A DNA stretch of 64,000 nucleotides. Origin: Nitrosomonas sp. Lineage in GTDB: Bacteria > Pseudomonadota > Gammaproteobacteria > Burkholderiales > Nitrosomonadaceae. Positions 27,188 to 37,150 of this stretch are shown piece after piece (positions within the stretch are counted from its first letter, which is position 1; each line of letters begins with the position of its first letter). The notes beneath the pieces were generated by a model that was not told where the DNA came from, did no database searches, and worked only from the letters and a program-made list of their open reading frames with translations. The stretch covers positions 147,558 through 211,557 of the forward strand of contig JADJES010000025.1 in NCBI GenBank assembly GCA_016708955.1, given 5' to 3'. The position numbers were made by a program, and so were the translations under genes.

Positions 27188-27790
27188 ATGCTTTCCAGGT
27201 CAAAATTGCCTGCCCGTAAATTTCTTATTGCGATTTGGGTGTGTGTCATCGCTGTTTTCGTAACATTCGGAACGTTGTATCGTACAAGCTCGCAAGGCGA
27301 CTTATCCGAAACCTATCCGAAGGGTTTTCGCGGCGGCGCTTGCACCATCGAAACGGAAGCTCTGACTATCGGTTACTCGGGTTACTATCTCCCCAAAGAT
27401 TATGAGTCCTCTGAGGATATAATCCGATCGCCGTATATACCTGTTCAATGCGGTAAAGTGCCTGAGCCGGCTGCACTGAATATTTCGATCGACCTGTTGT
27501 ATCCGGAATCGGCTCGCGATTACCTGCTGGCAATGCGCTTAGTTCAAATAGAAGTGGATGAAAAAGAGAATCAGAAAGAACACGAGATACTATCGGTACC
27601 CGCACAGCAACACCTATCAGGAGTAATCACACTCGCATTTAAGTTGCGCGAGCCAGGACAGTACATTCTGTATTTAAATGGCAAAAATACCGAAGGCACA
27701 GATCTTCAGGTAAAAATTCCGCTACAAGTCGGTTTGAACTGGAAGGATCATCTCCGGAAGAATTTCTCAACATTCTTAAGAAACCACTGA
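27188..27790 (+). CDS. Membrane-anchored periplasmic protein of unknown function
   Basis: A 200-residue protein with one N-terminal membrane helix (FLIAIWVCVIAVFVTFGTLY) and a periplasmic domain that looks like a beta-sandwich: alternating hydrophobic strands such as ALNISIDLLYPESARDYLLAMRLVQIEVD and GQYILYLNGKNTEGTDLQVKIPLQV. Two cysteines (GGACTIE and VQCGKV) could form a disulphide. The order of motifs recalls the protein after amoC at 44107, but similarity is weak. No family is recognised. Confidence 0.65.
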   Translation: MLSRSKLPARKFLIAIWVCVIAVFVTFGTLYRTSSQGDLSETYPKGFRGGACTIETEALTIGYSGYYLPKDYESSEDIIRSPYIPVQCGKVPEPAALNISIDLLYPESARDYLLAMRLVQIEVDEKENQKEHEILSVPAQQHLSGVITLAFKLREPGQYILYLNGKNTEGTDLQVKIPLQVGLNWKDHLRKNFSTFLRNH

Positions 27791-27946
27791 CAATCCTACG
27801 CACTCCTCATGACAACACACTATCCTCGATATACAAGGTGAATAAGGAATATATCGTGGCACAACTCTTTATTTAATCATGTTTTTCTCAAATATCTTAC
27901 GTTCCCTGCCGCTATAGGTATGAGACAAAAGTTAAGGAGAGATTTC

Positions 27947-28147
27947 ATGGATGTTACAGGTATAGCAAATGTGGCCACGGCAATGTCCGATGCGAGCACC
28001 AATCAGGCAGTCGGTATTGCGGTTCTTAAAAAAGCGATCGATCTGAATGCTGCGGGTGCGCTCGCTTTGATTGAAGCGCTTCCGGATAATAGCTCCACAC
28101 AAAATCTACCGGCACATCTTGGAAAAAATATTAATACGACCGCTTAG
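27947..28147 (+). CDS. YjfB-like putative motility protein
   Basis: A 66-residue protein beginning MDVTGIANVATAMSDAST, followed by NQAVGIAVLKKAIDLNAAGALALIEALP, which matches the short YjfB-type family tied to motility by annotation. The ATG at 27947 has AAGGAGAG ideally spaced and is preferred to an ATG at 27920. A terminator follows directly. Confidence 0.75.
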   Translation: MDVTGIANVATAMSDASTNQAVGIAVLKKAIDLNAAGALALIEALPDNSSTQNLPAHLGKNINTTA

Positions 28148-28171
28148 TCGTATATTTTATCCAGATACGAC

Positions 28172-28198
28172 AGCGCCACGTGAGTGGCGCTATTTTAT
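28172..28198 (+). terminator. Rho-independent terminator
   Basis: AGCGCCAC (28172-28179) pairs with GTGGCGCT (28184-28191) around a GTGA loop, followed by a T-rich ATTTTATTA. It ends the yjfB-like gene and abuts the convergent gene stop. Confidence 0.8.
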
Positions 28199-30655
28199 TA
28201 TGAGTGCGGTGCGATTTCCGAACCGGATAAATCCGGGTTCTTTTTAGCCGTTAAATCAAATTTCCCAATGCAATGCCCTTCCCTTTGCTGATTGCACAAT
28301 CTCTCAAATTCTTCGGCAGGCATTGGCGCTGAATAAAGATATCCTTGCGCATAATCACAACCAAATTCAATTAACAAATCCTGTTGTTTCTGCGTTTCCA
28401 CACCTTCGGCAATAGTCTTGATATCCAGCTTATGCGCCAGCAAAATTATTGCTTCAACCAATGCGTTATCAGTCGAATTAGTAGTCAAGTTGCTTGTAAA
28501 AGAGCGGTCAATCTTGAGATAGTCGATATCAAAGGCTTTGAGATAAGAGAGTGAAGAAAAGCCAGTTCCAAAATCATCTATGGAAACTTCAATGCCACTA
28601 TTGCGAAATTCCAATAAACAATTTTTTACATCAGGCGTATCTTTTAATAATAACCCTTCGGTAATTTCCACGTTAATGCAGTTCCCAGGCAATCCCAGTT
28701 GCATCAGTTTCTCAAACCACACTAGTTTGGTGTGTTGTTTAAATTGAACTGGAGATTTATTCACACTGATCTGAATCGTATCGCCATACTGTTGACGCCA
28801 CTGCTGAATATGGGCGATAACTTGATCAAATACCCATTCGCCAATTTCCAGGATTAAACCACTTTCTTCTGCCAGCGGAATAAAGATAGCAGGATTGATC
28901 ATGCCTAATTGCGGGTGTTTCCAGCGCAGCAAAGCTTCTGCTTTAACGATGCGTTGATGCGTTAAATCCAAAATAGGTTGATAGTAGACATGGAGTTCAT
29001 TGCGCACCAGCGCGCATCTAAGATCACGGATCAGTATCATTTTCTCGTTGGCATTCTGCTGCATGGCCGGTGTAAAGTAACAAAATCGTCCACGCCCTTG
29101 GTGTTTCGCAGCGTACATCGCTTGATCTGCGTATTTCATTAAGCTTTCCATGTCCGTACCATCTTCCGGATAAATGGCAATCCCGATACTGGTAGAGATA
29201 TGATGCGCGACCTGATTTTGATTAAATTGGAAGGGTCTGCTTAGTGCTTGGATAATTTGCTGAGCAACCATCTCAATACGCAGTTTGCTATTGATTTCCG
29301 GCAAAATAACAATAAACTCATCGCCGCCCAGCCGTGCTACGGTATCAATTTCACGCACGCATGACTTGATGCGGCTCGCAACCTCCTTAAGCAACTCATC
29401 CCCGGCGTCATGACCGAGCGTATCATTGATTTCCTTAAAGTGATCCAAATCAAGGAGAAACAAGGAAAGTAACAATCCACTGCGGTGAGATTTTTTAATT
29501 TCCTGAGCCAATCGATCCTTGAATAAATTGCGATTGGGTAAACCGGTCAGCTGGTCGTAACTGGCTTGCGTTAGGATCAATTCGTCTCTCTGTTTTTTCT
29601 CAGTGATATCTGAAAACTGTGCGACATAACAATAGATATCGCCATCGGGATGACGAATAACGCTGACAGTTAACCATCTCGCATGGATTGTACCATCTCG
29701 ATGACGATCCCAGATTTCACCTTGCCAATGATCAGTTTTCTTAATCGCTTGCCACATCTCATGATAAAAGGCTCTGTCATGGCGTCCTGAATTAAATATT
29801 CTGGGATTTTTACCCACTACATCAGCCAACTGGTAACCCGTCATATGCGTAAATGCGGGGTTAACGTGTCTAATTGTATTATTTCCATCAGTTACCATAA
29901 TCGCTTCGCTGCTCGATTGATAAATAGCGCTCGCTACCGCGTAAGGCCGCTTGGATTTCTTCTTCGGTGCGTTTCAGGTCTTTGGGATAAACATTTGTAC
30001 TCCAATCCTCGTAAACACCTCGAAAATTTTCTTTCGAAATGCCATAAAGAACAAACATCTGATCATCCCAAACTAATTTATCCTGAGCAATGTCCCAATT
30101 CCAGATGCCCACGCCGCTGATGTGTGTGGCTAATCTCAGATGTTTAATGATCTGATTAAGCGTATCCTCTGTTTGTTTGAATTGAGTTATATCGATGTAA
30201 AACCCGTATAAGCCAATGATCTGGCCTTGCTCATCGCGCATTGGCTGCTTGACTGACTGGTAAATTCGCGTCTCGCCATTTGATTTGACGACCATCTTCT
30301 CTTCTCGTCTGATCGTTTCTCCAAACTCGATCACGCGACGGTCATTGCATTTTAATTCTTTAACAACTTCCGAATCGAAGAAATCGCTATCCTCACAGCC
30401 GATAATATGGTCTACAGAAGTACCAAAAAGATCTTGAGCTCTCTCATTTACATACGTATAACACCCCAATCTATCCTTCACGTAAATGACGCAATCAAGC
30501 TGACTCAGAATCGTTTGTAACTCAATTTCTCTGTTTCCAAGTGAAATAACTGAACTATTTATCAAAGAATATAACGAGGATTCCCCAGAAGTCATTGGGA
30601 ATACCATTGGGTATACTTCCGTTGAAGCGATTCTTATTTTTTCTTCTGATGCCAT
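28198..30655 (-). pseudogene. PAS-GGDEF-EAL cyclic-di-GMP protein with one frameshift
   Basis: Two overlapping frames together encode one signalling protein of about 818 residues. The 5' frame (30655-29888) has a PAS domain (IYVKDRLGCYTYVNERAQDLFG) and a second PAS (RLATHISGVGIWNWDIAQDKLVW). Near 29925-29931 the reading shifts, and the 3' frame continues AIYQSSSEAIMVTDGNNTIRHV, a third PAS, then an intact GGDEF site (VARLGGDEFIVIL) and an intact EAL site (KAEALLRWKHP, SIDDFGTGFSS). If the break is real, the 3' frame from its ATG at 29898 could still make a PAS-GGDEF-EAL protein of 566 residues. A sequencing error is possible. Confidence 0.8.
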
Positions 30656-30740
30656 AGCTTTATTAATGTCAGATTGAAACTGAGGCTGTACCGGATAGCG
30701 CGTAGCGCGATCTGCCTATAATCAACAATTCAGAATGATC

Positions 30741-30759
30741 AACCACTTCCGCAGTGGTT
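30741..30759 (-). terminator. Hairpin between the Crp/Fnr gene and the GGDEF-EAL gene
   Basis: AACCACT-TCCGC-AGTGGTT is a perfect 7-bp stem in the 220-base gap. No T-run follows on the minus strand. A 60-codon frame also crosses this gap but has no support. Confidence 0.35.
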
Positions 30760-30878
30760 TCAGCACCCCGGAAACGGCCCCTTTGAGCGGCCTCATTGAT
30801 AGTCCGATGGTTCTGCTGGAGAAAATTTAACTTATCCACAACCCTATTCACCGATTTTCTGAGTAGATTGCTCTCACA

Positions 30879-31610
30879 TCAATGCACACAGTGGAACAGG
30901 CGATCAGCTTCTACTTTAACCACTTGATAGCACTCACAGGCCCGGTCTTCTATGCCCGCCCGGTCTAGAACGATAATATGGCCACGGTAGTGTTCAATTA
31001 ATCCTTCTGACTGTAATTTTTGAGCAGCTTCCGTGATACCTTCTCGGCGCACCCCCAGCATATTGGCGATCAATTCCTGTGTGATGCTCAAGTCGTTCGA
31101 AGGCAGCCGATCAAGGGTTGTCAGCAGCCAGCGGCATAATCGCTGCCTTATCGAATGATGCCGATTGCAGACCACCGTCTGTGCCATCTGCGTAATTAAT
31201 GTTTGAGTGTAACGTAGCATTAAATAGTGAAACGACTCATCATTAGTTTTTTCAGGAAGACGTTTGAATTCTTGCAAAAATATATGCTTCCGCAGCCGAT
31301 AAGCGCATCCTTGGCTTCGCACGATGGCCCGATTCGGCATGCTTTTCCCACCCATGAAGTGGAAGATGCCGATGACACCTTCGTTGCCGACCCCAGCTAT
31401 TTCAGTAGACCCGCCATTCTGCGTGTACATAAACTTGGACACAATGCAAGTTGTGGGGAAATAGGCATAATGCAATTCTTCCCCCGGTTCATAAAGGATT
31501 CTGCCGTTGAGCAACGAGACCCGCTCCAGATAGGGAAAAATACGCTTATAAACATTTGTAGGCAAGGCGCTGAGAAGATAGTTTTGCCGAGGAGTATCCA
31601 AGTTATTCAT
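30879..31610 (-). CDS. Crp/Fnr-family transcription regulator
   Basis: A 243-residue regulator with a cyclic-nucleotide-binding-like N-terminal beta-roll (LLNGRILYEPGEELHYAYFPTTCIV, EIAGVGNEGVIGI) and a C-terminal winged HTH (ITQELIANMLGVRREGITEAAQKLQSEGLI). The four-Cys iron-sulphur set of Fnr is absent, so the signal is unknown. GGAGAATAG precedes the ATG. An IS4-family element inserted 32 bases upstream of the start separates the gene from its former promoter region. It precedes the GGDEF-EAL gene on the same strand. Confidence 0.85.
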   Translation of the reverse strand: MNNLDTPRQNYLLSALPTNVYKRIFPYLERVSLLNGRILYEPGEELHYAYFPTTCIVSKFMYTQNGGSTEIAGVGNEGVIGIFHFMGGKSMPNRAIVRSQGCAYRLRKHIFLQEFKRLPEKTNDESFHYLMLRYTQTLITQMAQTVVCNRHHSIRQRLCRWLLTTLDRLPSNDLSITQELIANMLGVRREGITEAAQKLQSEGLIEHYRGHIIVLDRAGIEDRACECYQVVKVEADRLFHCVH

Positions 31611-31642
31611 ATCTATTCTCCGGATTAGTTGTTATATTTGTT

Positions 31643-32974
31643 CAGTAGTGTCCGGTTAAAAGTTTAATAAATTTAGTTGGTTAGCGGCACCGCACTGTTC
31701 TGGAATGTAAGAGGCACCTTGTAAGGCTTGTTGCAACTGGTTTTTCTCAAAAATAGAGACCGATAAAATCTGTAGCAAAGTGTAGAGCGAGGCATCAATT
31801 TGAAGTTCCTTTTTGACAATGGCGATTAGCACGTAAGTGGCAACGGCACACCAGATTTGCGTTTTCACCGCATTCTCGCTGTTGCCGATGAAACGTTTGA
31901 TACGAAGATGTTGCTTGATCCACTTGAAGAACAACTCGACTTGCCAGCGGCTTTTGTACAGTGCGGCAATCGTCAGTGCAGGCAGGGTCGTGTTGTTGGT
32001 CAGGAACACCAACGTCTTGCCGGTTTCCGGGTCTTTGAAGCGAATGCGCCTTAGTTGCTCGGGATAATCCTGCGAGATGTAGAAACCGTCGAGCGCGATA
32101 CGCTGATCGCAGATGATGCCGGTATTCCGATCGACCTTCATCGAGTACACCCTGTGCGCGTTCATTCCACGTTTGGCGCGAGTTACGAAAAACGCGCCCG
32201 ACTGATGCAGCGTGAATAGGCGACTGAAATCCAGATAACCTCGATCCATCACGTGAAAGCCCCCTGCCTCGAAAGACAAGGCATCCAGTACTTTGACTTC
32301 GTGGGTCTTGCCATCCGTGATGTGAATGAAAGCCGGAATATTGCCGCGCAAATCCAGCAGGGCATGCAGTTTGATCGCCGCTTTGTTGGTGCGAAACGGC
32401 GCCCATGGAAACAGCGACAGGCACAGGTCTATAGTCGTTGCATCCAATGCGTAGACCGTATTGGTCAGATCGACACCGAAGCTGTCGTTGCAATACAGTT
32501 TGCGCGCACGCCGGATCAACAACATCGCCAACTCTTCCCAGATGTGCCAGTTGCGCGCTTCGTTGGCGTCGGCCAGTGTCGAACGTTTGACTGGCGCGCG
32601 AAAACCCATGCTGTACAGCTTCGTCTGGTTGGCCAGCAAACAGGCTTCGATATCCCGCAGACTCTCGCGGTAGGCCAACTGTGCAAAAGCCATGGCGCGG
32701 AATTGCTCGGTACAACTCAGATTGCGCACGCCCGAATCGCCGCCATGACGCGCCACGATTCTTGCGAAGCTCGTCCATGGCACAAACTCCATGAGTTGTG
32801 CGAACAGCGTTTTCCAAAGTTCATAGACCACCTCCAGAGGGTTCAACTTCTGGAGACTACTCGAACCTGAGTTTGCGAAATATGATTTCAAATCGACACC
32901 AAAATAATTTCTCTGGAATCCTTGTAAATACTGGACTCTACCGCTTCAACAGCTAATTAAACCGGACACTACTG
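31643..32974 (-). mobile_element. IS4-family insertion sequence (1332 bp), apparently complete
   Basis: The ends are inverted repeats CAGTAGTGTCCGGTT (left) and its complement at the right, and the element is flanked by a perfect 9-bp target duplication ATATTTGTT at 31634-31642 and 32975-32983. It carries one intact transposase. Clean ends, duplication and intact gene point to a recent insertion. Confidence 0.93.
31656..32891 (-). CDS. IS4-family DDE transposase, intact
   Basis: Cut-and-paste transposase of 411 residues. It has an N-terminal DUF4372-like region, the first Asp in YALDATTIDLCLS, the second in FHVMDRGYLDFSRL, and the YREK box YKSRWQVELFFKWIK (Y, R+3, E+7, K+14). The frame is unbroken, which contrasts with the two other IS copies. 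The ATG at 32891 lies about 80 bases inside the right end. Confidence 0.92.
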   Translation of the reverse strand: MKSYFANSGSSSLQKLNPLEVVYELWKTLFAQLMEFVPWTSFARIVARHGGDSGVRNLSCTEQFRAMAFAQLAYRESLRDIEACLLANQTKLYSMGFRAPVKRSTLADANEARNWHIWEELAMLLIRRARKLYCNDSFGVDLTNTVYALDATTIDLCLSLFPWAPFRTNKAAIKLHALLDLRGNIPAFIHITDGKTHEVKVLDALSFEAGGFHVMDRGYLDFSRLFTLHQSGAFFVTRAKRGMNAHRVYSMKVDRNTGIICDQRIALDGFYISQDYPEQLRRIRFKDPETGKTLVFLTNNTTLPALTIAALYKSRWQVELFFKWIKQHLRIKRFIGNSENAVKTQIWCAVATYVLIAIVKKELQIDASLYTLLQILSVSIFEKNQLQQALQGASYIPEQCGAANQLNLLNF

Positions 32975-33092
32975 ATATTTGTTCTAAATTAGACGGAAAA
33001 TCACTACTACAGAATGTCTCTTCAAGTTCGTATTTTTAACATGAAGCGTTTTGAGAAAAAATTAGGGCAAATACTTACTCAAAAACCGATCG

Positions 33093-33380
33093 TTGGGTAT
33101 TGAGGACAATCGCATCTTGCTGGTTTTATGCGCGGAACGAAGAACCAAGTATAGACAAACGATAGAATTGTCATTGAACAATGCGGTTCTTCAGTGCGAT
33201 GAAGGCCATAGCGCGGATATTTTAATCAAACTACTCAATGACCAACTCAACAAATGTTTTGCTGATTACTTAGAAAGTGGATCGGTGCTTACCAATAAAC
33301 CAATACTTACCGATGCCCTTCACGGTATGGATAAAATTAGTGCGTGGGCTGGGGTAGCTCGAATAGAAACTTTAAATTAA
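33093..33380 (+). CDS. Doubtful small open frame
   Basis: A 95-codon frame starting with TTG. The region 32984-33539 otherwise holds no recognised gene, only AT-rich sequence with runs of A and T. The translation (ILLVLCAERRTKYRQTIELSLNN start) matches no family known to me and has no good ribosome-binding site. It may be a chance frame. Confidence 0.25.
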   Translation: MGIEDNRILLVLCAERRTKYRQTIELSLNNAVLQCDEGHSADILIKLLNDQLNKCFADYLESGSVLTNKPILTDALHGMDKISAWAGVARIETLN

Positions 33381-33539
33381 AATCAAATTCATTATAATCC
33401 GGGAAAGAATCCCTTTCTTTCGTAGGTAATTTTTATTTATGTGTACAGTTTATTGCAATGGATCGACGTTATCGTTTAGCCTAACATTAAATTAGAAACC
33501 TTATTTCGGTTATAAAATGAACATTGCCCCTAAAAATTG

Positions 33540-35414
33540 ATGGCCAAGCAATCAATAACCCAATCTGCTTTTCTTTATCTCGATACACAACCGCTTTTAT
33601 TCCACTACGCCTTGGCGATGGTGACAGTCACCGCAGCCTTGCTCGCGACGCTCTATACTCCGGTCATTGGCGAGCGCACAGCATTCATGTTATTTTATTT
33701 TGCGATTATCCAGTCCACATTCTGGCTTGGAAGGAATCCTGGAATCTGTGCAATCGTTTTATCTTTAATTGCGATTAATGCGTTTATTTTATTTCCGATT
33801 TGGGCTTCTGCACCCTACGATGCTTTTATTTTAAACGCAGGCTTTAGTATTTTGTCTGTTGTTATCATCGGCACAACCAATCTTCATCGCAGGTCAACTA
33901 CGGCGCTATGGAAAAGCCAGAAACGCTATAGTGAGATAGTTGAATCGGCAAGAGATGCGATAATCACAATCGATGCGCATCAAACTATTCTGGTGTTCAA
34001 TTTAGCAGCGGAAGATATGTTTAGTTGTACGGCAAATGATGCAATCGGAAAGCCAATTGAACGTTTTATCCCGGAATGCTTACGTTTCGAGCACTGCTGC
34101 ACGCATAATCATGCTTCTGGGTTTACCGGCTCCACGAACCATAAAACACCCGAACTGTACGCTGTGACTGGTCTCCGTACTAGTGGCGAGAAATTTCCTA
34201 TCGAAGCTTCCATATCTTGCTGCGAAACAAGCAGCAAGAAAACGTTCACTGTCATCCTGCGCGATGTTTCTGAGCGACTGCGCACGGAAGCTGCGCTGCG
34301 TGAAAGCGAAGCACAGCTTGCCTTAGTAGTTGAAGAGGTGAAAGCAGGTTATTGGGACTGGGATCTCATATCACACACATTATACTTTTCGCCCGAATGG
34401 AAGCAGCAAATCGGCATGGATGAAAAGGAAATGCTCAACAGCTGGGAGGAATGGAGGAACCGTTTGCATCCCGACGACCGGGAACCGGTATTAACAGCTA
34501 TTGAAAACTATATCGCCGAGCGTCAACCAGTCTTTGATATGGAATTTCGCTTACGTCATCAGAATGGCTCGTACCGCTGGATTCACTCACGTGGCGGATT
34601 GTTGCGCGATCCCAATAACCATCCCTATCGGATGCTGGGTATCAATTTAGACATTACCGACTACAAGAAGGCAAAGGAGCTGAATTTACGGCGCAATTCG
34701 ATGGAACAAGCGTTCCGGTTATACGTCGCCAGCCAAACAGCCGTTGCTATCGCGCACGAAATGAACCAACCGCTCACTGCGCTCTCCTCCTATATAGATC
34801 TCTCACTGACTATGCTGCATAACGGCAACCAGGACCCGCCCAAGCTCTCTCATATATTGGAAAAATGTTCTTTCCAAACACATCGTGCCAGCGAAGTGAT
34901 ACAGCAGTTGCTGAACGTATTGCATAAGGGAGGGACTGTCATCGAGACGATAGATATCAATCACTCGATCCTTGAAGCGATCGACTTTATCAAGATGAAT
35001 GGGTATTTAGGTGTTTCCAAATTAGAAAGAGCTCTCGCTGACGGTCTGCCACTGGTTGTGGCCAATGGTCTACAAGTCCAAAAGATACTGACTATTCTGT
35101 TGCAAAATGGCTTAGAGTCGATGCAGGAAAGCGGGAGAAACACCGGAACAATCACTGTCACATCGCGTTGCTTCGCCGATGATCCGTCTATGGTGCATGT
35201 CACAGTATGCGATACTGGAATTGGCGTGAAGGATACTGCCGCGCTTAAACTTATCTTCCAACCCTTCTACACCACCAAATCGGCGGGCTTAGGCATGGGC
35301 CTCGCTGTTAGTCGCGCCCTGATAGAAGCGCACAACGGAAAGATATGGGCTGAACAAAATGCCGGTTTTGGCATAAGTGTCCACTTTACTTTACCCTTTG
35401 TGTATGAGTACTGA
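33540..35414 (+). CDS. Membrane sensor histidine kinase (DUF4118-type membrane domain, two PAS)
   Basis: The 624-residue kinase has about four N-terminal membrane helices (DUF4118-like, to about residue 120), a PAS domain (RYSEIVESARDAIITIDAHQ), a second PAS/PAC (VVEEVKAGYWDWDLISHT), the phospho-acceptor His 406 in AHEMNQPLTALSSY, and an ATP-binding domain with DTGIGVK and GLGMGLAVSRALIEAHNG. The H box resembles FixL/TodS-like kinases that pair with NarL-FixJ regulators. Its end overlaps the start of the response regulator gene by 11 bases. That regulator is broken by IS copy 2, so the kinase may have lost its partner. Confidence 0.9.
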   Translation: MAKQSITQSAFLYLDTQPLLFHYALAMVTVTAALLATLYTPVIGERTAFMLFYFAIIQSTFWLGRNPGICAIVLSLIAINAFILFPIWASAPYDAFILNAGFSILSVVIIGTTNLHRRSTTALWKSQKRYSEIVESARDAIITIDAHQTILVFNLAAEDMFSCTANDAIGKPIERFIPECLRFEHCCTHNHASGFTGSTNHKTPELYAVTGLRTSGEKFPIEASISCCETSSKKTFTVILRDVSERLRTEAALRESEAQLALVVEEVKAGYWDWDLISHTLYFSPEWKQQIGMDEKEMLNSWEEWRNRLHPDDREPVLTAIENYIAERQPVFDMEFRLRHQNGSYRWIHSRGGLLRDPNNHPYRMLGINLDITDYKKAKELNLRRNSMEQAFRLYVASQTAVAIAHEMNQPLTALSSYIDLSLTMLHNGNQDPPKLSHILEKCSFQTHRASEVIQQLLNVLHKGGTVIETIDINHSILEAIDFIKMNGYLGVSKLERALADGLPLVVANGLQVQKILTILLQNGLESMQESGRNTGTITVTSRCFADDPSMVHVTVCDTGIGVKDTAALKLIFQPFYTTKSAGLGMGLAVSRALIEAHNGKIWAEQNAGFGISVHFTLPFVYEY

Positions 35415-35546
35415 ACCTTGCGTTTTTATTGTCGATGACGATTATGCAGTCCGCGATGCACTCAGACTGGTAATTGAAAATGCCGGCTTTGCCTGCCGGA
35501 CTTTTGAAAGTGCCGAGCACTTTCTGCAAGCTTCCTGTCTGAATGA

Positions 35547-37150
35547 ACTGAAGTTTCACCGTTTTGCACTAAACTTTACATTTTCGCTTAAGCAACCATA
35601 CGCAATAATGCATCGATAAAAGAATTAAGAATGGGTTTATCTGGTTTAGGGCAAAAGCTAACAAAATCCTTATTGAGCGCAGCCTGAGTAATCAGTTTTC
35701 TGACATCGGAAAAGGCAAAGTGACTTCGATTGTTAACAGCGTAACAACGCTGCGGTGTTTTATCAAGGTGATCGGCATAAATCCAGGTTACGGTGGCGGC
35801 CATCATGCAGAAGTTGAGATGATTGGTAACAACATGGTAGTTTCGAGTTTGGCTTTTTTGAGCTACCGATTTCCTGCTTGATCTCTTTGAAAGCGGCTTC
35901 GATTTTCCAGCGTGCGCCGTAGTATTCGATAATCTGCTCGACGGTGAGATCGAGATCGGTGGTAAAGAGTGCGACCCATTGTGATCTTCGATAGATCCAA
36001 ACAACGCGCACGGCACATTTGAGTGTTTTCAACATCATGATGTTGTCAAAGGCCAGAACATCGCGTTGTTTGCCGTAGAGGTTAACCGAATAAGTGGTAG
36101 CGCGTTCATGGAATTTATTGGCCAGCGTTGTGGCATTGCCCATCTTGTCGCCATACTTTCTGGATCGGCCGAGCTGATGTTTTTGGTGTTCGGGTGGTAA
36201 CGCAAACAAAGTGGTATTGACGCGCAATCTGGAAAGCATATGACAGTGCTGTCCAACGGTTTTGCGCATCGGTTTAAGCAAGCCGTCGTTTCCAAACCAG
36301 CTATCGGTAACGATCAGCAATGGGGTGCCAGGAAAAGCGGCAGAAATTTCCAGCAGCATTTCGATGGCCTGCTCAAATTTGGTTTGAAACGATGGTATCT
36401 TGCCCTCAACCCTAACCTTCTTGGTCGCTATCGTTTTTCCATGTGATAGAAACGAAACGCCAGTGGTAAGCAAGTCCAGCGGCCTTTGACAATTTTTAAT
36501 AAACCGATGGACACAACATTTTGTGACCAGGGGTATTTCGATTGGTTGGTCTTGGCAGCATGATCAAAGAAAGACGCGCAGCCGAAAATCTTTTGCCAGT
36601 CTTGGGATTGATGGTGTCATCCAAGGCCAGCAATAGCCGTCCTTTTGTCGTCGGGCTGGGTATCAGAGACCACAGCGTCGTCCAGAGGCGTGACCAAGGC
36701 AATTTTGATGAGGCCATGAAGATGTAAAATCGGCGCTGACTAAGCGACAGCCCGAACAATACCTGCAAGCATCGCAATAGGTTGGCGCTGCGTGAAGAAG
36801 TGAAATGAGTGATAACAGCCAGGAGCGTATAAACAAACCAGACACCTCGTTCATCGCCTTTGCAACGGTGGTTAAATTCCTGTTGGAGGGGGAAGAGGAT
36901 ATTGCGTAGAATGAACATGCGGCGATGCCTTTTTTATTATTGGTTTCAGTTACTTAACAGATGAAATTATAACAAAACCGTGCGTCGCCGCAATCATATC
37001 TTACTGTATTTAAAGGATATATTTCGATTTTTTCCCTACTGTCAACAGGGTCGATATCAGTACTATTTTGTCACTCAAGAAAAAATCCCGATAATCCAAA
37101 ATTCCAGACAATTGAATCATCGGCTCATAAAAAAAGCGTGAAACTCCAGT
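35547..37150 (-). mobile_element. IS4-type insertion sequence, copy 2 (1604 bp)
   Basis: Same element as 15770-17371. The left end is ACTGAAGTTTCAC, the right end is its imperfect complement, and GAATGA is duplicated at 35541-35546 and 37151-37156. The insertion interrupts the response regulator. The clean duplication marks it as a direct transposition event. Confidence 0.93.
35588..36918 (-). pseudogene. IS4-type transposase, frameshifted (copy 2)
   Basis: From ATG 36918 the frame gives 140 residues, through the first Asp (LLLALDDTINPKTGKRF), then leaves phase at the AAAATCTTTT run near 36585, a break shared with copy 1. A second frame carries LLIVTDSWFGNDGL and the YREK box YYGARWKIEAAFKEIK, starting after a base loss in a T5 run near 36434 (copy 1 has six T). 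A third shift near 35862 separates the C-terminus (NFCMMAATVTWIYADH). A full-length enzyme would need three corrections. Confidence 0.85.

Noticed and set aside
30669..30851. A 60-codon minus-strand frame after the Crp/Fnr gene
   Set aside because: No domain and no good ribosome-binding site; it crosses a hairpin in the gap.
31795..32870. Long alternative frames over the intact IS4 transposase
   Set aside because: They overlap the transposase with its complete DDE/YREK motifs and have no independent support.
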